Source: Parasphingorhabdus litoris DSM 22379
Lineage (GTDB): Bacteria > Pseudomonadota > Alphaproteobacteria > Sphingomonadales > Sphingomonadaceae
DNA: 64,000 bases
Assembly: GCF_020906275.1 (NCBI RefSeq)
Contig: NZ_CP086727.1
Coordinates: 62,001-126,000 of the forward strand
Direction of reading: 5' to 3'
The translations under genes and the position numbers were made by a program. Every line of letters starts with the position of its first letter. The first letter of the stretch is position 1. The notes beneath the pieces are model-generated. The model made no database searches and was not told where the DNA came from. It was given only the letters and a program-made list of their open reading frames with translations. Positions 26,664 to 37,327 of the stretch are shown here, in pieces.

Positions 26664-27797
26664 ATGAGTGGAATCATGAGTGAAGATGCGCGTTTTGGGC
26701 TGGACAAAAAAGTCCGCCTGCTGGGGCCATTGCCGCTGGATAGTGGCGGTGCGCTGGCGCCGGTAGATCTCGCCTATGAAACCTATGGCGCTTTAAATGC
26801 GGATGCGAGCAATGCGATCCTGATCTGCCATGCGCTGACCGGCGATCAATATGTCGCCTCAACCCATCCGGTTACCGGCAAAGACGGCTGGTGGGTGCGC
26901 ATGGTGGGGCCAGGCAACCCGATTGATACCGACCGCCATTTCATCATCTGCGCCAATGTCATCGGTAGCTGCATGGGATCCTCCGGGCCGGCGACGATGA
27001 ACCCGGCGACAGAAAAGCCGTGGGGTATGGATTTCCCGGTACTGACCATCGCCGATATGGTGCGGGCGCAGGCGCTGCTGCTCGATCATCTTGGCATTGA
27101 GCGGCTTCATGCCGTCATCGGCGGGTCCATGGGCGGAATGCAGGCGATAAGCTGGACTGCGCTCTATCCGGAGCGAGTCAAATCCGCGGTCATTATCGCG
27201 TCCGCGGCCCGCCATTCGGCGCAAAATATTGCCTTTCACGAGGTCGGGCGACAGGCGATCATGGCCGACCCGCGCTGGCGCGGCGGTGCCTATTATGCCG
27301 ATGATGATCCGCCGAGCAGCGGCCTCGCGGTGGCGCGCATGGCGGCGCATATCACCTATCTTTCCGAAGAAGGCCTGACCGAGAAATTTGGCCGGCGGTT
27401 GCAAGACCGGGACAGTAAGACTTTCGGCTTTGATGCGGATTTTCAGGTGGAAAGCTATTTGCGGCATCAGGGAATCAGCTTTGTCGATCGCTTTGACGCC
27501 AACAGCTACCTCTATATCACGCGGGCGATGGACTATTTTGATCTGGCCGAGGCCCATGGCGGCACATTGGCCCATGCGTTCAAGGGATCCCAAACGCGGT
27601 TCTGCCTGATCAGCTTCGATACCGACTGGCTCTACCCAACCAGTGAATCGCGGACGATCGTCCATGCGTTGAATGCGGCCGGCGCGGCGGCGAGCTTTGT
27701 TGAGCTGTCCAGTGCTTTTGGTCATGACAGCTTCCTGCTCGAAAATCCTGAGATGAACCGGATTGTTGACGGGTTTTTGAAGGCGGGGGAAACATGA
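26664..27797 (+). CDS. metX: Homoserine O-acetyltransferase
   Basis: An alpha/beta-hydrolase that acetylates (in some lineages succinylates) L-homoserine, the first committed step to methionine. The 377-residue protein shows [31 protein letters not shown], the nucleophile elbow [14 protein letters not shown], and the aspartate/histidine of the triad in [12 protein letters not shown] and [10 protein letters not shown]. In alphaproteobacteria metX is followed directly by metW; here a palindromic repeat (27839-27908) lies between them. No SAM riboswitch was recognised in the 114 bases upstream. The second Met (codon 5) is an alternative start. Confidence 0.95.
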   Translation: MSGIMSEDARFGLDKKVRLLGPLPLDSGGALAPVDLAYETYGALNADASNAILICHALTGDQYVASTHPVTGKDGWWVRMVGPGNPIDTDRHFIICANVIGSCMGSSGPATMNPATEKPWGMDFPVLTIADMVRAQALLLDHLGIERLHAVIGGSMGGMQAISWTALYPERVKSAVIIASAARHSAQNIAFHEVGRQAIMADPRWRGGAYYADDDPPSSGLAVARMAAHITYLSEEGLTEKFGRRLQDRDSKTFGFDADFQVESYLRHQGISFVDRFDANSYLYITRAMDYFDLAEAHGGTLAHAFKGSQTRFCLISFDTDWLYPTSESRTIVHALNAAGAAASFVELSSAFGHDSFLLENPEMNRIVDGFLKAGET

Positions 27798-27838
27798 TGA
27801 CCAAAGGTCACTCAGTTTATCTGCCGTTATTTGGTTTG

Positions 27839-27908
27839 CGCGCGAAGGCGCGAAGGCGCGAAAAGGTGGGGCAGCCGCACTATCTTTGCGCCTTCGCGGC
27901 TTCGCGCG
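27839..27908. repeat. Long palindromic intergenic repeat, copy 1
   Basis: Two arms built from CGCGAAGGCG units (27839-27862 and about 27885-27908) are near-perfect reverse complements separated by about 20 bases. The same architecture occurs at 33634-33704. Such elements resemble REP/MITE-type repeats that are frequent between genes in sphingomonads. This copy separates metX from metW and would form a strong hairpin in the mRNA. Confidence 0.8.
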
Positions 27909-27954
27909 AACGAACATCTTCTTCAATTGACGCTAGCGCGTCGTTGGACAAAGC

Positions 27955-28545
27955 ATGACCAAACTCCGCCCTGATCTCCAGATTATCGCTGACAATATCA
28001 GCCCCAATGCGCGCGTCCTCGACATCGGATGCGGCGACGGCGCTTTAATGGCCGCCTTGCGCGATCAGAAACAGGTGGACGCTCGCGGATTGGAAATCGA
28101 CCCGGCTAATGTCGCCAGCGCAGTCAGCAAAGGCCTGTCAGTGGTGCAGGGCGATGCCGATACCGATCTGTCAGCCTATCCCGACGCCAGTTTCGACTAT
28201 GCCATCCTCAGCCAGACGTTGCAGACCACCCACCGGCCGGATCAGATAGTCGATGAACTGCTGCGCATCGGCAAACAGGCTTTTGTCAGCTTCCCCAATT
28301 TCGCGCACTGGCGGGTGCGCATGTCACTGTTGATGGGCGGCCGGATGCCGGTCACGCGATTGCTGCCGCAAACGTGGTATGATACGCCAAATATTCACCA
28401 CGTAACGATCGACGATTTCCGCGCATTGGTGCGCGACGGGGAATTGAAACAAGAGGGGCAATGGTTCCTGAGCGGTGACAAGCAAACCGGGCGCGGTCTG
28501 GCCAATCTGCTTGCAGAACATGCGGTGTTTCTATTGCGCCGCTAA
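27955..28545 (+). CDS. metW: Methionine biosynthesis protein MetW
   Basis: A SAM-methyltransferase-fold protein that works with MetX in making O-acyl-homoserine; its exact chemistry is not settled. The 196-residue protein has VLDIGCGDGALMAAL, GLEIDPANVASAVSKGLSVV, the acidic block GDADTDLSAYPDASFDYAIL, and the MetW-specific SFPNFAHWRVRMSLLMGGRM and LPQTWYDTPNIHHVTI. It follows metX in the same direction. The 157-base gap, much longer than usual for this pair, is largely the palindromic repeat. Confidence 0.95.
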   Translation: MTKLRPDLQIIADNISPNARVLDIGCGDGALMAALRDQKQVDARGLEIDPANVASAVSKGLSVVQGDADTDLSAYPDASFDYAILSQTLQTTHRPDQIVDELLRIGKQAFVSFPNFAHWRVRMSLLMGGRMPVTRLLPQTWYDTPNIHHVTIDDFRALVRDGELKQEGQWFLSGDKQTGRGLANLLAEHAVFLLRR

Positions 28546-28573
28546 CCTATCCCGGTTTCATGGGGGGACGTAA

Positions 28574-29407
28574 ATGGCTTATGATTACGAACTATTGTCA
28601 GTTACCAAAACTGGACGACTGGGCGAAGTCATCATCTCCAATCCACCCATCAACCTGATCACCCAGCAGCTTTTCGAAGAATGGATAGCGCTTGCCGAGG
28701 AGCTCGAGGCCGATTCCGATATTACCGTCATTCTCTTTAAAAGTGCCGATCCTGATTTTTTTATGGCGCATTTCGACGTCGAGTTGATTCTGTCCTTTCC
28801 GGTCGACAGACCTGCGGAACGCAGCACCGATCCCAATCCGTTCCATGTCATGTGCCAGCGCTTTCGCTCGATGGACAAGGTCACGATTGCGCAGGTGGAA
28901 GGACGCGTGGGCGGCGGCGGCAACGAGATTATATCGAACATGGACATGCGCTTTGGCGTACAGGGGAAAACGATCATCAATCAAATGGAGGTCCCGCTGG
29001 GCATCTTGCCAGGTGGCACGGGCACCCAAAACCTCGCGAATATCATGGGCCATGGCCGGGCGATGGAAGTCATCCTGGGTGGAGAAGATCTGGACGCCGA
29101 AACGGCGGAACGCTGGGGCTATCTGAACCGAACTTATGCGGCAAAGGACATTGATGGCAAAGTTCGCGCATTGGCGCAGCGTATTGCCGGTTTTCCAGTC
29201 GAGGCGGTCAGGTTTGCCAAGCAATCGATCAACAATGCCGCCGGTCCATCGGACAAAGGCCTTGCCGAAGAATCATTCCTCTTCCAGCAACTTATCCGTA
29301 CACCGGACGCGCGATCAAAGATGCAGCAATTCCTGGATATTGGCGGTCAAACGAGAGACGGCGAGCTGCAGCTTGATAGCTTGGTGAATCAGTTGAAAAA
29401 CGCGTGA
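28574..29407 (+). CDS. Enoyl-CoA hydratase/isomerase family protein
   Basis: A 277-residue crotonase-fold protein. The oxyanion-hole regions are FMAHFDVELILSFP and VEGRVGGGGNEIISNMDMRF, and LGILPGGTGTQNLANIMG is the conserved P-G-x-G-x-x loop. The insertion FPVDRPAERSTDPNPFHV is not seen in typical FadB-like hydratases, so this may be a specialised member rather than a beta-oxidation enzyme. The first-half spacing and the missing second glutamate of canonical hydratases make the reaction uncertain. It is unlinked to other fatty-acid genes. Confidence 0.8.
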   Translation: MAYDYELLSVTKTGRLGEVIISNPPINLITQQLFEEWIALAEELEADSDITVILFKSADPDFFMAHFDVELILSFPVDRPAERSTDPNPFHVMCQRFRSMDKVTIAQVEGRVGGGGNEIISNMDMRFGVQGKTIINQMEVPLGILPGGTGTQNLANIMGHGRAMEVILGGEDLDAETAERWGYLNRTYAAKDIDGKVRALAQRIAGFPVEAVRFAKQSINNAAGPSDKGLAEESFLFQQLIRTPDARSKMQQFLDIGGQTRDGELQLDSLVNQLKNA

Positions 29408-29466
29408 TTCACTCATCGAAACCCTGTTAGATGTTGAGACGATAACGGCAAACGTAGGAGCGAGTT

Positions 29467-31260
29467 TTGGATTGGGCATATTATTGGGATATCGCGAAAC
29501 CCTATGTCGGATTGGCGATATTATTTGCTCTGTTCACCGCTTTTGTCGGGGAACGTCGCCCGCCAGCTGTAACAGCCGTGGTGGCGGCTGCATTGATGCT
29601 GTTTCTTGGGTTACTCAGCAGCAACGATATGCTGTCGGTCTTTTCCAATCCGGCGCCTCTGACCATTGGCGCGATGTTTATCTTATCTGGTGCCTTGGTG
29701 CGGACCGGGGTGATTGAAGCGTTGGCGGGTTTTGCAGCCCGCAAGGCAGAGAATCGGCCGTTCATGGCAATTGGTGGCTTTCTGGGCGGAACCTTTGCCT
29801 CTTCAGCTTTCGTCAACAATACGCCGGTGGTCATCATTTTGATCCCGATCATGCGCAAAATCGCCAAGGTTTCGGGTATAGCGGCCAGCAAGCTGCTCAT
29901 CCCGCTGTCCTATATATCGATATTGGGCGGTAGCCTGACCCTGCTCGGAACATCGACCAACCTGTTGGTCGACGGTGTGGCGCAGGAAAATGGGCAGGCG
30001 GCCTTTGGCCTGTTTGAGATAACCCAGGTTGGCCTGATCGCTGCGGCAACCGGAATTGTGATGATCGCGATATTGGGACCGCTATTCTTGCCAAAGCGCG
30101 ACAGCGAAAGTCTGGCCGATCAGACACCGGAGTCCCACTATCTGACGAATATCCGGATAAGGGATGACAGCGATTTTGTCGGCAAACAAATTTCCACCAT
30201 CAGTGCGTTCACTCATTCTGGGGTGGACATTATTGGCCGCCGTGTCGGGCGCGATATCGACCGGTTCGAATTTTCCGACCATGTCCTGGAAGGCGGTGAG
30301 ACACTCGTTGCCGCCGTGACGCAGGAAGAGCTTTTGTCTCTCGCCGAAATTAGAGGGATTTCATTGGGCTATGCTGGCGTCAAGCAACCGGATGTACCGA
30401 TGGGTGACGAACATACGCGGCTGGTCGAACTGGTCATTGGCCCCTCCCACCGATCTGTCGGCAAATCCCTGCCCAGCTTACCCTTTTTGTCGCGTGTGCC
30501 TGCACGCGTACTGGGCCTTTCGCGGCCGCGCCATATTGCCGGACCGACGCTGTCCGATGCGCGCATCCGCCATGGCGACAGCTTGCTGGTGCAAACCGAT
30601 GATATTTCTATCAGCACATTGCAGGAAAATGCCGATCTGGTGCACCTGCAGGAACCAGAAGCGCGGTCCTATCGGCGGCGGCGAGCACCAGTCGCGATCC
30701 TTACCCTTGCGATCATCATAATTGCTGCGGCTTTAGGCGTGATGCCGATTGCCGCATTGGCGATGCTTGGTGTCGCCGTGGTTTTGCTGACCAAATGTAT
30801 CGACAGCGAAGAGGCGTGGGGTGCGATAGACGGCAATGTGCTGGTGCTGATCTTCGCCATGCTGGCTGTCGGCAAGGGACTGGAAAATGCCGGCACGGTG
30901 CAACTCATTGTCGACACACTCTTGCCGCTACTCAATATGATCTCGCCGCTATGGCTGATTATCGCGATCTATTCACTGACCTCCCTGCTCACCGAAACCG
31001 CGACCAATAATGCGGTGGCTGTGATCATGACACCATTGGTCATTGGCATTGCCGAGCAAACCGGCGTGGACGTTCGCAGCCTGCTGGTCGCGGTGATGTT
31101 CGGGGCGTCGGCCAGCTTTGCGACCCCGGTGGGCTATCAGACAAATACTCTGGTTTATACGGCGGGTAACTACCGTTTTTCCGATTTTGTCCGGATCGGC
31201 CTGCCGCTCAATATCGGTGTGGGCCTGGCCGCCTGTTTCGCGATCTATTATATATTCTGA
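29467..31260 (+). CDS. SLC13/DASS-type permease with RCK-C domains
   Basis: A 597-residue inner-membrane transporter of the divalent anion/arsenite (SLC13, CitMHS-like) superfamily. Five or six membrane helices at the N-terminus include the signature FVNNTPVVIILIPIM and LTLLGTSTNLLVDGV. Two cytoplasmic RCK-C/TrkA-C domains follow (about 215-390) and a second membrane half contains TATNNAVAVIMTPLVIGI and ATPVGYQTNTLVY. The substrate could be sulfate, dicarboxylates or another anion. The start is TTG, supported by GGAG six bases upstream. It stands alone. Confidence 0.88.
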   Translation: MDWAYYWDIAKPYVGLAILFALFTAFVGERRPPAVTAVVAAALMLFLGLLSSNDMLSVFSNPAPLTIGAMFILSGALVRTGVIEALAGFAARKAENRPFMAIGGFLGGTFASSAFVNNTPVVIILIPIMRKIAKVSGIAASKLLIPLSYISILGGSLTLLGTSTNLLVDGVAQENGQAAFGLFEITQVGLIAAATGIVMIAILGPLFLPKRDSESLADQTPESHYLTNIRIRDDSDFVGKQISTISAFTHSGVDIIGRRVGRDIDRFEFSDHVLEGGETLVAAVTQEELLSLAEIRGISLGYAGVKQPDVPMGDEHTRLVELVIGPSHRSVGKSLPSLPFLSRVPARVLGLSRPRHIAGPTLSDARIRHGDSLLVQTDDISISTLQENADLVHLQEPEARSYRRRRAPVAILTLAIIIIAAALGVMPIAALAMLGVAVVLLTKCIDSEEAWGAIDGNVLVLIFAMLAVGKGLENAGTVQLIVDTLLPLLNMISPLWLIIAIYSLTSLLTETATNNAVAVIMTPLVIGIAEQTGVDVRSLLVAVMFGASASFATPVGYQTNTLVYTAGNYRFSDFVRIGLPLNIGVGLAACFAIYYIF

Positions 31261-31373
31261 TCACCAGCCGATTTGATATGTAATATCCCTGATTGCGTCT
31301 ATACGTGGTCGCCATCATTTGTCTTCGTGAAACACAGGCGCGTCTTGAACGCGGCAAAGCGAAGGAAATGATC

Positions 31374-32003
31374 ATGTCTCTTCATATTGGCGACACCGCG
31401 CCCAATTTCGTCGCTGACAGCACCGTCGGCGAAATTGACCTGCACAAATGGGCGGAAGATGACTGGGTGTTTTTCTTTAGCCATCCGGCTGATTTCACCC
31501 CTGTCTGCACAACCGAAATGGGGCGGACAGCCCAGCTAACCGACGATTTTGCGGCCCGCAATGTCAAGCCACTGGGGCTTTCGACGGATATTGTCGAGGA
31601 GCATTGGGACTGGATTTTCGATGTAAATGCTACGCAGAATACGGAGGTGCATTTTCCGATCTTGGCCGATCCGGATTGCAGAATATCCAAGCTTTACGAC
31701 ATGATTCATCCCGGCGAGAGCAATACAGAGGCGGTGCGGTCTGTATTCATCATCGATCCGGAGAAGAAAATCCGCCTGATCATGACCTATCCGATGACGA
31801 TCGGACGCAATTTTGACGAGATTTTGCGGGTGATTGATGCGTTGCAGCTATCGGATAAGAAGAATATCGCTACCCCCGCCGACTGGCGCTCGGGGGACAA
31901 GGTCATCATTCCGCCGTCGATTGAAAAGGAAGAGGCAGAAAAGCTATTTCCGCAAGGGTGGGACGAACAGCGGCCCTATCTGCGGCTGACCGAAATATCC
32001 TGA
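31374..32003 (+). CDS. 1-Cys peroxiredoxin (Prx6 type)
   Basis: Reduces peroxides with one catalytic cysteine in the cytoplasm. The 209-residue protein contains FFFSHPADFTPVCTTEMG, where the cysteine of PVCTTE is the peroxidatic residue, and DWIFDVNATQNTEVHFPILA. The long C-terminal dimerisation part contains VIIPPSIEKEEAEKLFPQGW, as in Prx6-type enzymes. No resolving cysteine is visible at the usual 2-Cys position. ATG 31374 is chosen because AGGA stands seven bases before it; the longer frame from 31293 is not credible. Confidence 0.93.
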   Translation: MSLHIGDTAPNFVADSTVGEIDLHKWAEDDWVFFFSHPADFTPVCTTEMGRTAQLTDDFAARNVKPLGLSTDIVEEHWDWIFDVNATQNTEVHFPILADPDCRISKLYDMIHPGESNTEAVRSVFIIDPEKKIRLIMTYPMTIGRNFDEILRVIDALQLSDKKNIATPADWRSGDKVIIPPSIEKEEAEKLFPQGWDEQRPYLRLTEIS

Positions 32004-32021
32004 GGTGTTTGCGCGGCCGTC

Positions 32022-33584
32022 TTATCGCTCCCGCGTCGCGCTGAACTTAATGTCCGGATTACGTTCTTCCTGATAATTCACATCCCAGCCGGATTTGGCG
32101 AGGAACACCAGATTATCGTCGCGATCCTTGGCAAGACTGGTCTGGTTGATATTAGCAAAAGCGCCCAACACATCGTCGTCGCCGCTAATCCAGCGGGCGG
32201 TTTCGAAGGGAGCGGGTTCGAGGCCGGCCTCGACCTTATATTCTGCTGACAGGCGGCTCACCAACACTTCGAGCTGCAACTGCCCGACCACGCCGATAAT
32301 CCAGTTGGCCCCGATTTCGGGATAGAAAACCTGCACGACGCCTTCTTCGGACAGGTCATCAAGCGCCTTGCGCAGTTTCTTGGTTTGGGTCGGATCTTTC
32401 AGGATCACGCGGCGCAATATTTCCGGCGCGAAGTTCGGCAGGCCGGTTATACGCACCTGATTCTTCTCGCTGAGGGTGTCGCCGACACGCAGTGTCCCGT
32501 GATTGGGGATGCCTATTATGTCGCCGGGCTGCGCGGTATCGGCAATTTCGCGGTCCTGCGCGAAGAATAATATCGGGCTATGAATGGCAATCGGTTTGCC
32601 AAGCGCGGAAGGTGTCAATTTCATGCCGCGCTTAAACTCGCCGGAGCACAGCCGCATAAACGCAATGCGGTCACGGTGCTGCGGGTCCATATTCGCTTGA
32701 ATCTTGAAAATGAAACCGGTGACATCCTTGCTATCGGGCGTAATCGGAGCGGGCTCGGCTGGTTGTGGCCGCGGGCTCGGCGCATAGTCTGCAATTGCCT
32801 CGATCAGCTCTTCCACGCCAAATTGCTTGAGCGCGGAACCAAAGAAAACCGGCGTGAGATCGCCATTTTGATAAGCTTCCAGGTCAAAGCTGCTATAGCC
32901 GCCTTGCGCCAGCTCGCCCTCACTGGTGAGCCGCTCCAGCGCTTCATCGCTCAGCACATCGGCGAGCTTGGGGTCGTCTAACCCTTCAAATTGCTGAACC
33001 TTACCATCATAATTTTTGCTGTCGCCATCGGGTTGGTGCAGCTGGTTGCGATTAAGGTCGTAAATACCCTCAAACTGCCCGCCCATGCCGGTTGGCCAAC
33101 TCATTGGGCAGACGTCGAGCGCAAGCTTGTCAGCCACTTCGTCGAGCAGTTCAAACGGATCGCGGCCTTCACGATCCACCTTGTTGACGAACGTGATGAT
33201 CGGCACGCTGCGCAGGCGGCAGACTTCGAACAGCTTCAGTGTCTGCGCCTCAATCCCGCTCGCCGCATCAATCACCATGATCGCGCTGTCGACGGCGGTC
33301 AGTGTGCGATAAGTATCTTCGGAGAAATCTTCATGGCCCGGCGTGTCGAGCAGGTTGAACGTTATGCCGTTCCGTTCAAAGGTCATGACCGAACTGGTCA
33401 CGGAAATTCCGCGCTGCTGCTCTATCTTCATCCAGTCGGAGCGAGCGCGCCGGTTATCCCCGCGTGCCTTGACCTCGCCTGCCAAGTGAATCGCCCCGCC
33501 TTTCAGCAGTAGCTTCTCAGTGAGTGTCGTCTTACCCGCATCGGGGTGAGAGATAATCGCAAATGTGCGGCGTGGGTTGGTCAT
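32022..33584 (-). CDS. prfC: Peptide chain release factor 3
   Basis: RF3 is a translational GTPase that releases RF1/RF2 from the ribosome after termination. The 520-residue protein has the G1 loop AIISHPDAGKTTLTEKLLL, the G3 LLDTPGHEDFSEDTYRTL, G4 FVNKVDREGRDPFELL, and the C-terminal RF3-type IIGVVGQLQLEVLVSRLSAEY. Length and order match RF3 rather than EF-G. The start ATG 33584 is preferred to a TTG three codons upstream. It is followed on the same strand at distance by pheT, with a palindromic repeat in between. Confidence 0.96.
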   Translation of the reverse strand: MTNPRRTFAIISHPDAGKTTLTEKLLLKGGAIHLAGEVKARGDNRRARSDWMKIEQQRGISVTSSVMTFERNGITFNLLDTPGHEDFSEDTYRTLTAVDSAIMVIDAASGIEAQTLKLFEVCRLRSVPIITFVNKVDREGRDPFELLDEVADKLALDVCPMSWPTGMGGQFEGIYDLNRNQLHQPDGDSKNYDGKVQQFEGLDDPKLADVLSDEALERLTSEGELAQGGYSSFDLEAYQNGDLTPVFFGSALKQFGVEELIEAIADYAPSPRPQPAEPAPITPDSKDVTGFIFKIQANMDPQHRDRIAFMRLCSGEFKRGMKLTPSALGKPIAIHSPILFFAQDREIADTAQPGDIIGIPNHGTLRVGDTLSEKNQVRITGLPNFAPEILRRVILKDPTQTKKLRKALDDLSEEGVVQVFYPEIGANWIIGVVGQLQLEVLVSRLSAEYKVEAGLEPAPFETARWISGDDDVLGAFANINQTSLAKDRDDNLVFLAKSGWDVNYQEERNPDIKFSATRER

Positions 33585-33633
33585 GTTTCTCAATTTTCTA
33601 TCCCGCGCAAGCGGGTGTGTTGCTGGATTTTGT

Positions 33634-33704
33634 CACGCGAAGACGCGAAGGCGCAAAGAATGCGCGCGTGTTGCTGTCTCTTGGCGTCTTCGCGCCTTCG
33701 CGTG
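33634..33704. repeat. Long palindromic intergenic repeat, copy 2
   Basis: The second copy of the inverted repeat: arms CACGCGAAGACGCGAAGG... and its near reverse complement, separated by about 20 bases. The arms share the CGCGAAGRCG units with the copy at 27839-27908, but the centre differs, so the arms, not the centre, are conserved. It lies between pheT (stop at 33752) and the 5' end of prfC. Confidence 0.8.
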
Positions 33705-33751
33705 ATATATTAAGGGAGTTGTATTGCGACTACCCTCGCAGTTTTGATCTT

Positions 33752-36124
33752 CTACCCCCTCAATTCCGCACCCAGTTTGGATGCACTGGCCACAACCTTG
33801 TCCGAAACGGCTTTTAAATCTTCTTCGGTCAGCGTCGCATCTACAGGCTGCAAGGTGATCTCCACAGCCAGCGATTTCTTGCCTTCACCAACGCTCGCGC
33901 CTTCGAACAGGTCGAACAATCGCGTATCCGTGATCAGTTTCTTGTCCGCGCCTTTGACCACGCGCACCAGTTCGCCGGCTGGCAAGTCTGCATCGACAAT
34001 GAAAGCAAAATCGCGGGTCACCGCCTGCAGAGCGGGCGGGGCAAAGGCCTCACGCATATGATCTTTGGCTTTTTTCACTGGAATGGCGTCGAGGAAAATC
34101 TCGGCGGCCACGGCCGTGCCTTTCAGGCCCATGGCCTTGGTCACAGATGGGTGCAACACGCCATAGGCTGCCAATATTTTCTTGGGGCCAAGCCGCAGCG
34201 TGCCGGACTGTCCGGGATGATAATGATCGCCTGCTTCGGCAAAATCCATCAGCTTGGCCGTAGGCGCGCCAGCGGCTTCCAAAATCGCGAGCACTTCGGC
34301 CTTCGCATCAAAAGCATCATATTTTGTCGCTGCACCGGATTGCCAGCTGCGGGCCCGATTTTCGCCCGCCAGCACCAGACCGATGGTCTGATGCTCGGTG
34401 GACTCCAGATAGCGCCGACCCACTTCAAACAAGCGAATGGACGATGCGCCGCGATCGGCGTTGCGCTGTGCCGCGGCGATGAGGCCAGGCAATAAGGACG
34501 GCCGCATGACTTTCAGCTCTTCGCTGATCGGATTGGCAAGCGACCATGTGCCGCCGCCAAAGGGTGCAGCTTCCTTGTCGGAGATGAAGCTCCAGGTTAC
34601 CGTCTCGTTGAGACCGCGCGCAGCTGCAGCACGGCGCGCTTTGCGTTCGGCTAGCTGTTCAGGTGATGCGGTTGGCTTGGCAACGCCAGCCTTGCGCGGC
34701 AGTGGTGTCGACGGAACGCTATCCAGCCCTTCGATCCGCACCACTTCCTCGACCAGATCCTGCCAACCGGCAATGTCCCGGCGCCAAGTTGGCGGCGTTA
34801 CTTGCCAGTTGTTGTCGACCGCGAAACCCAGAGATTCCAAGATGGATTTCTGTTTTTCCGGCGCAACATCGATACCGCCCAAGGCAGCACATTGCTTGGG
34901 ATCATAGCTGATGGTGGGCATGTCCGTCGGCGGTGTTCCGGCGCGGGTAATGTCACTAGCCTTGCCGCCGCAAAGCTCGAGCACCAGAGCGGTCGCAATA
35001 TCAAGGCCATCGTTCAGAAATGCTGGATCCACGCCGCGTTCGAAACGCTGCCGAGCATCGCTGGTGAGCATCAGTTTCTGACCGGTCTTGGCAATCGAAG
35101 CCGGATCGAAATAGGCGCATTCGATCAGGACTTCGGTGGTGGATTCCTCCGACCCGGTGTCGGCACCACCCATGATGCCACCGATATCATGCGCGCCATT
35201 GTCATCGGAGATCACTGTCATGGTCTCGTCGAGCACATATTCCTTGTCATTCAGCGCGGTGAGCTTCTCACCAGCCTTCGCCTTGCGCGCCACCAGACCG
35301 CCGTTGAGCTTGGCGACATCATAGACGTGCAGGGGCCGGCCATGATCGAGCATCACATAGTTGGTGATATCGACCAGAGCGTTGATGGGCTTCTGCCCGG
35401 CGGATTTCAGGCGCGCCTGCATCCAGTCGGGTGACGTGCGATTGGTCAGGCCGGTCACGGTGCAGCCATAAAAGGCAGGACAGCCTTCGGGATCATCCGT
35501 GCGCACATCCGGGCCAGCGCCACTGCGTTCAGCGGAACCGATTTCGAGGGGTTTCAGCGTGCCGAGACCAGCCGCCGCCAGATCCCGGGCAATGCCGCGC
35601 ACGCCCATGCAATCTTGGCGGTTGGGCAGAACAGCAGCATCGATAACCGGATCATCGAGCTTGGCATAATCCGCATAGCTGGTACCAACCGCACCAGCCG
35701 CATCGGCAGGCAATTCGATGATTCCGTCATGGTCGTCACCCAGCTCCAGCTCACGCGCACTGCACATCATACCGAAACTTTCGACATCGCGGATTTTGGC
35801 GGGTTTCAGAGTGAAATCACTGCCCGGAATATAGGTGCCGGGAGGGCCGAATACGCCAACCATGTCCTTGCGCGCATTGGGCGCACCGCAGACAACTTGC
35901 CATGGCTCACTCGAACCATCGTCGACCTTTAACAACTGCAGCTTGTCAGCATTGGGATGCGGTCCGGCTTCGATCACCTTGGCCACACGGAACGGGCGCA
36001 AGGCATCGGCAGGGTTCTCCAACCCTTCCAGCTCCAAACCAATAGCCGTCAGCCTTTCGGTAATTTCGGTGAGGCTTGCATCTGTGTCGAGATGGGCTTT
36101 GAGCCAGCTTAGCGAGAATTTCAT
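33752..36124 (-). CDS. pheT: Phenylalanyl-tRNA synthetase beta subunit
   Basis: The large subunit of PheRS, which charges tRNA-Phe as an alpha2-beta2 enzyme. At 790 residues it has the bacterial layout: N-terminal [20 protein letters not shown], the EMAP/tRNA-binding-like domain ([20 protein letters not shown]), the B3/B4 editing domain ([27 protein letters not shown]), the catalytic-like core, and the C-terminal anticodon-binding ferredoxin-like domain ([20 protein letters not shown]). Its ATG overlaps the pheS stop by four bases (ATGA), so the subunits are coupled. Confidence 0.97.
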   Translation of the reverse strand: MKFSLSWLKAHLDTDASLTEITERLTAIGLELEGLENPADALRPFRVAKVIEAGPHPNADKLQLLKVDDGSSEPWQVVCGAPNARKDMVGVFGPPGTYIPGSDFTLKPAKIRDVESFGMMCSARELELGDDHDGIIELPADAAGAVGTSYADYAKLDDPVIDAAVLPNRQDCMGVRGIARDLAAAGLGTLKPLEIGSAERSGAGPDVRTDDPEGCPAFYGCTVTGLTNRTSPDWMQARLKSAGQKPINALVDITNYVMLDHGRPLHVYDVAKLNGGLVARKAKAGEKLTALNDKEYVLDETMTVISDDNGAHDIGGIMGGADTGSEESTTEVLIECAYFDPASIAKTGQKLMLTSDARQRFERGVDPAFLNDGLDIATALVLELCGGKASDITRAGTPPTDMPTISYDPKQCAALGGIDVAPEKQKSILESLGFAVDNNWQVTPPTWRRDIAGWQDLVEEVVRIEGLDSVPSTPLPRKAGVAKPTASPEQLAERKARRAAAARGLNETVTWSFISDKEAAPFGGGTWSLANPISEELKVMRPSLLPGLIAAAQRNADRGASSIRLFEVGRRYLESTEHQTIGLVLAGENRARSWQSGAATKYDAFDAKAEVLAILEAAGAPTAKLMDFAEAGDHYHPGQSGTLRLGPKKILAAYGVLHPSVTKAMGLKGTAVAAEIFLDAIPVKKAKDHMREAFAPPALQAVTRDFAFIVDADLPAGELVRVVKGADKKLITDTRLFDLFEGASVGEGKKSLAVEITLQPVDATLTEEDLKAVSDKVVASASKLGAELRG

Positions 36125-37236
36125 GCGCCCACTCCTCCGCTCAATGTCGGTACATCGAGCGCGTCAAATCCATAATGCTCCATCCAGCGCAAATCGCCGT
36201 CGAAGAATGCCCGCAAATCATCCATGCCATATTTCAGCATCGCCAGCCGGTCGATACCGCAGCCAAAGGCAAAGCCCTGCCAGACATCGGGATCGAGCCC
36301 GCAATTGCGGATGACATTGGGATGGACCATGCCGGAGCCTAGGATTTCCATCCAGCCACCTTCGTTGCTGCGCGCGTCACCACCGATAATCCGCCGGCCT
36401 TTCTCGACCGAGAAGCCGACATCGACTTCTGCCGAAGGCTCCGTGAACGGGAAATAGCTTGGGCGCAGGCGCAGTTCGATATCGTCCCGCTCAAAAAACG
36501 CACGAACAAAGGTTTCGAGCGTCCATTTGAGATGGCCCATGTGAATATTCTTGTCGATCACGAGTCCTTCGACCTGATGGAACATCGGCGTATGAGTGGC
36601 ATCGCTGTCGGAGCGATAGGTGCGGCCCGGTGCGATGATGTAAATGGGCTCGCCAGCACCATCGCTTCGCTTGGCAACATCCATCATCGTGCGGATTTGC
36701 ACGGGTGAGGTGTGCGTACGCAGCAGTTTTGGCATGCCCTGATCGTCAGTTTGCGGGAAATAGAAGGTGTCATGCATCGCGCGCGCCGGATGGGTTTCCG
36801 GGATGTTGAGCGCGGTGAAATTATGCCAGTCATCCTCAATTTCCGGACCCGTAGCGACCGAGAAGCCAAGATCAGCGAATATCTCGGCCAGTTCATCCAT
36901 CACTTGCGATACCGGGTGAATGCTGCCCTTGGGCGCAGAGGGCGGCGGCAAGGTCATGTCGAGCTTTTCAGTGGCGAGACGTGCGTTCAGCGCTTCGGTT
37001 TCAATGCTGTCCTTGCGCGCGGCAATCGCATCGGCCACGGCCTGACGGGCACCGTTGATTTTCGGACCTTCGCTCTGACGTTCTTCGGGGGTCATCTTTC
37101 CAAGCGTTTTGAGCAGAAGCGAAATCTCGCCTTTCTTGCCCAGCGCAGCAACGCGGATCGCTTCCAAAGCATCGCCATCATTCGCCGCCTCTATCTGTCC
37201 GAGATATTTCTCTTTTATTGCTTCGATGTCACTCAT
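36121..37236 (-). CDS. pheS: Phenylalanyl-tRNA synthetase alpha subunit
   Basis: The catalytic subunit of PheRS. The 371-residue protein has the N-terminal coiled coil ([20 protein letters not shown]), class II motif 2-like [13 protein letters not shown], the phenylalanine-binding region [20 protein letters not shown], and motif 3 [19 protein letters not shown]-like AGGGTAAGG precedes the ATG. It lies 111 bases after rplT, with a terminator-like hairpin in that gap (37293-37327). Confidence 0.97.
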   Translation of the reverse strand: MSDIEAIKEKYLGQIEAANDGDALEAIRVAALGKKGEISLLLKTLGKMTPEERQSEGPKINGARQAVADAIAARKDSIETEALNARLATEKLDMTLPPPSAPKGSIHPVSQVMDELAEIFADLGFSVATGPEIEDDWHNFTALNIPETHPARAMHDTFYFPQTDDQGMPKLLRTHTSPVQIRTMMDVAKRSDGAGEPIYIIAPGRTYRSDSDATHTPMFHQVEGLVIDKNIHMGHLKWTLETFVRAFFERDDIELRLRPSYFPFTEPSAEVDVGFSVEKGRRIIGGDARSNEGGWMEILGSGMVHPNVIRNCGLDPDVWQGFAFGCGIDRLAMLKYGMDDLRAFFDGDLRWMEHYGFDALDVPTLSGGVGA

Positions 37237-37292
37237 GACCTTACCCTATTTTCCCTGCTGACCGTCTAAAGCAGGCTGCGGTGAAAAACCCA

Positions 37293-37327
37293 ATAAAAAA
37301 GCGCCGCGAGATTGCTCTCCGGCGCTT
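37293..37327 (-). terminator. Intrinsic terminator or attenuator between rplT and pheS
   Basis: On the minus strand the RNA forms AAGCGCCG-GAGA-GCAA-TCTC-CGGCGCTT with one bulged G, a GNRA tetraloop, and a run of six U. It is a textbook rho-independent terminator. Because pheST follows in the same direction, it may act as an attenuator. No Phe-rich leader peptide like E. coli pheM was found in the 111-base gap. Confidence 0.8.
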
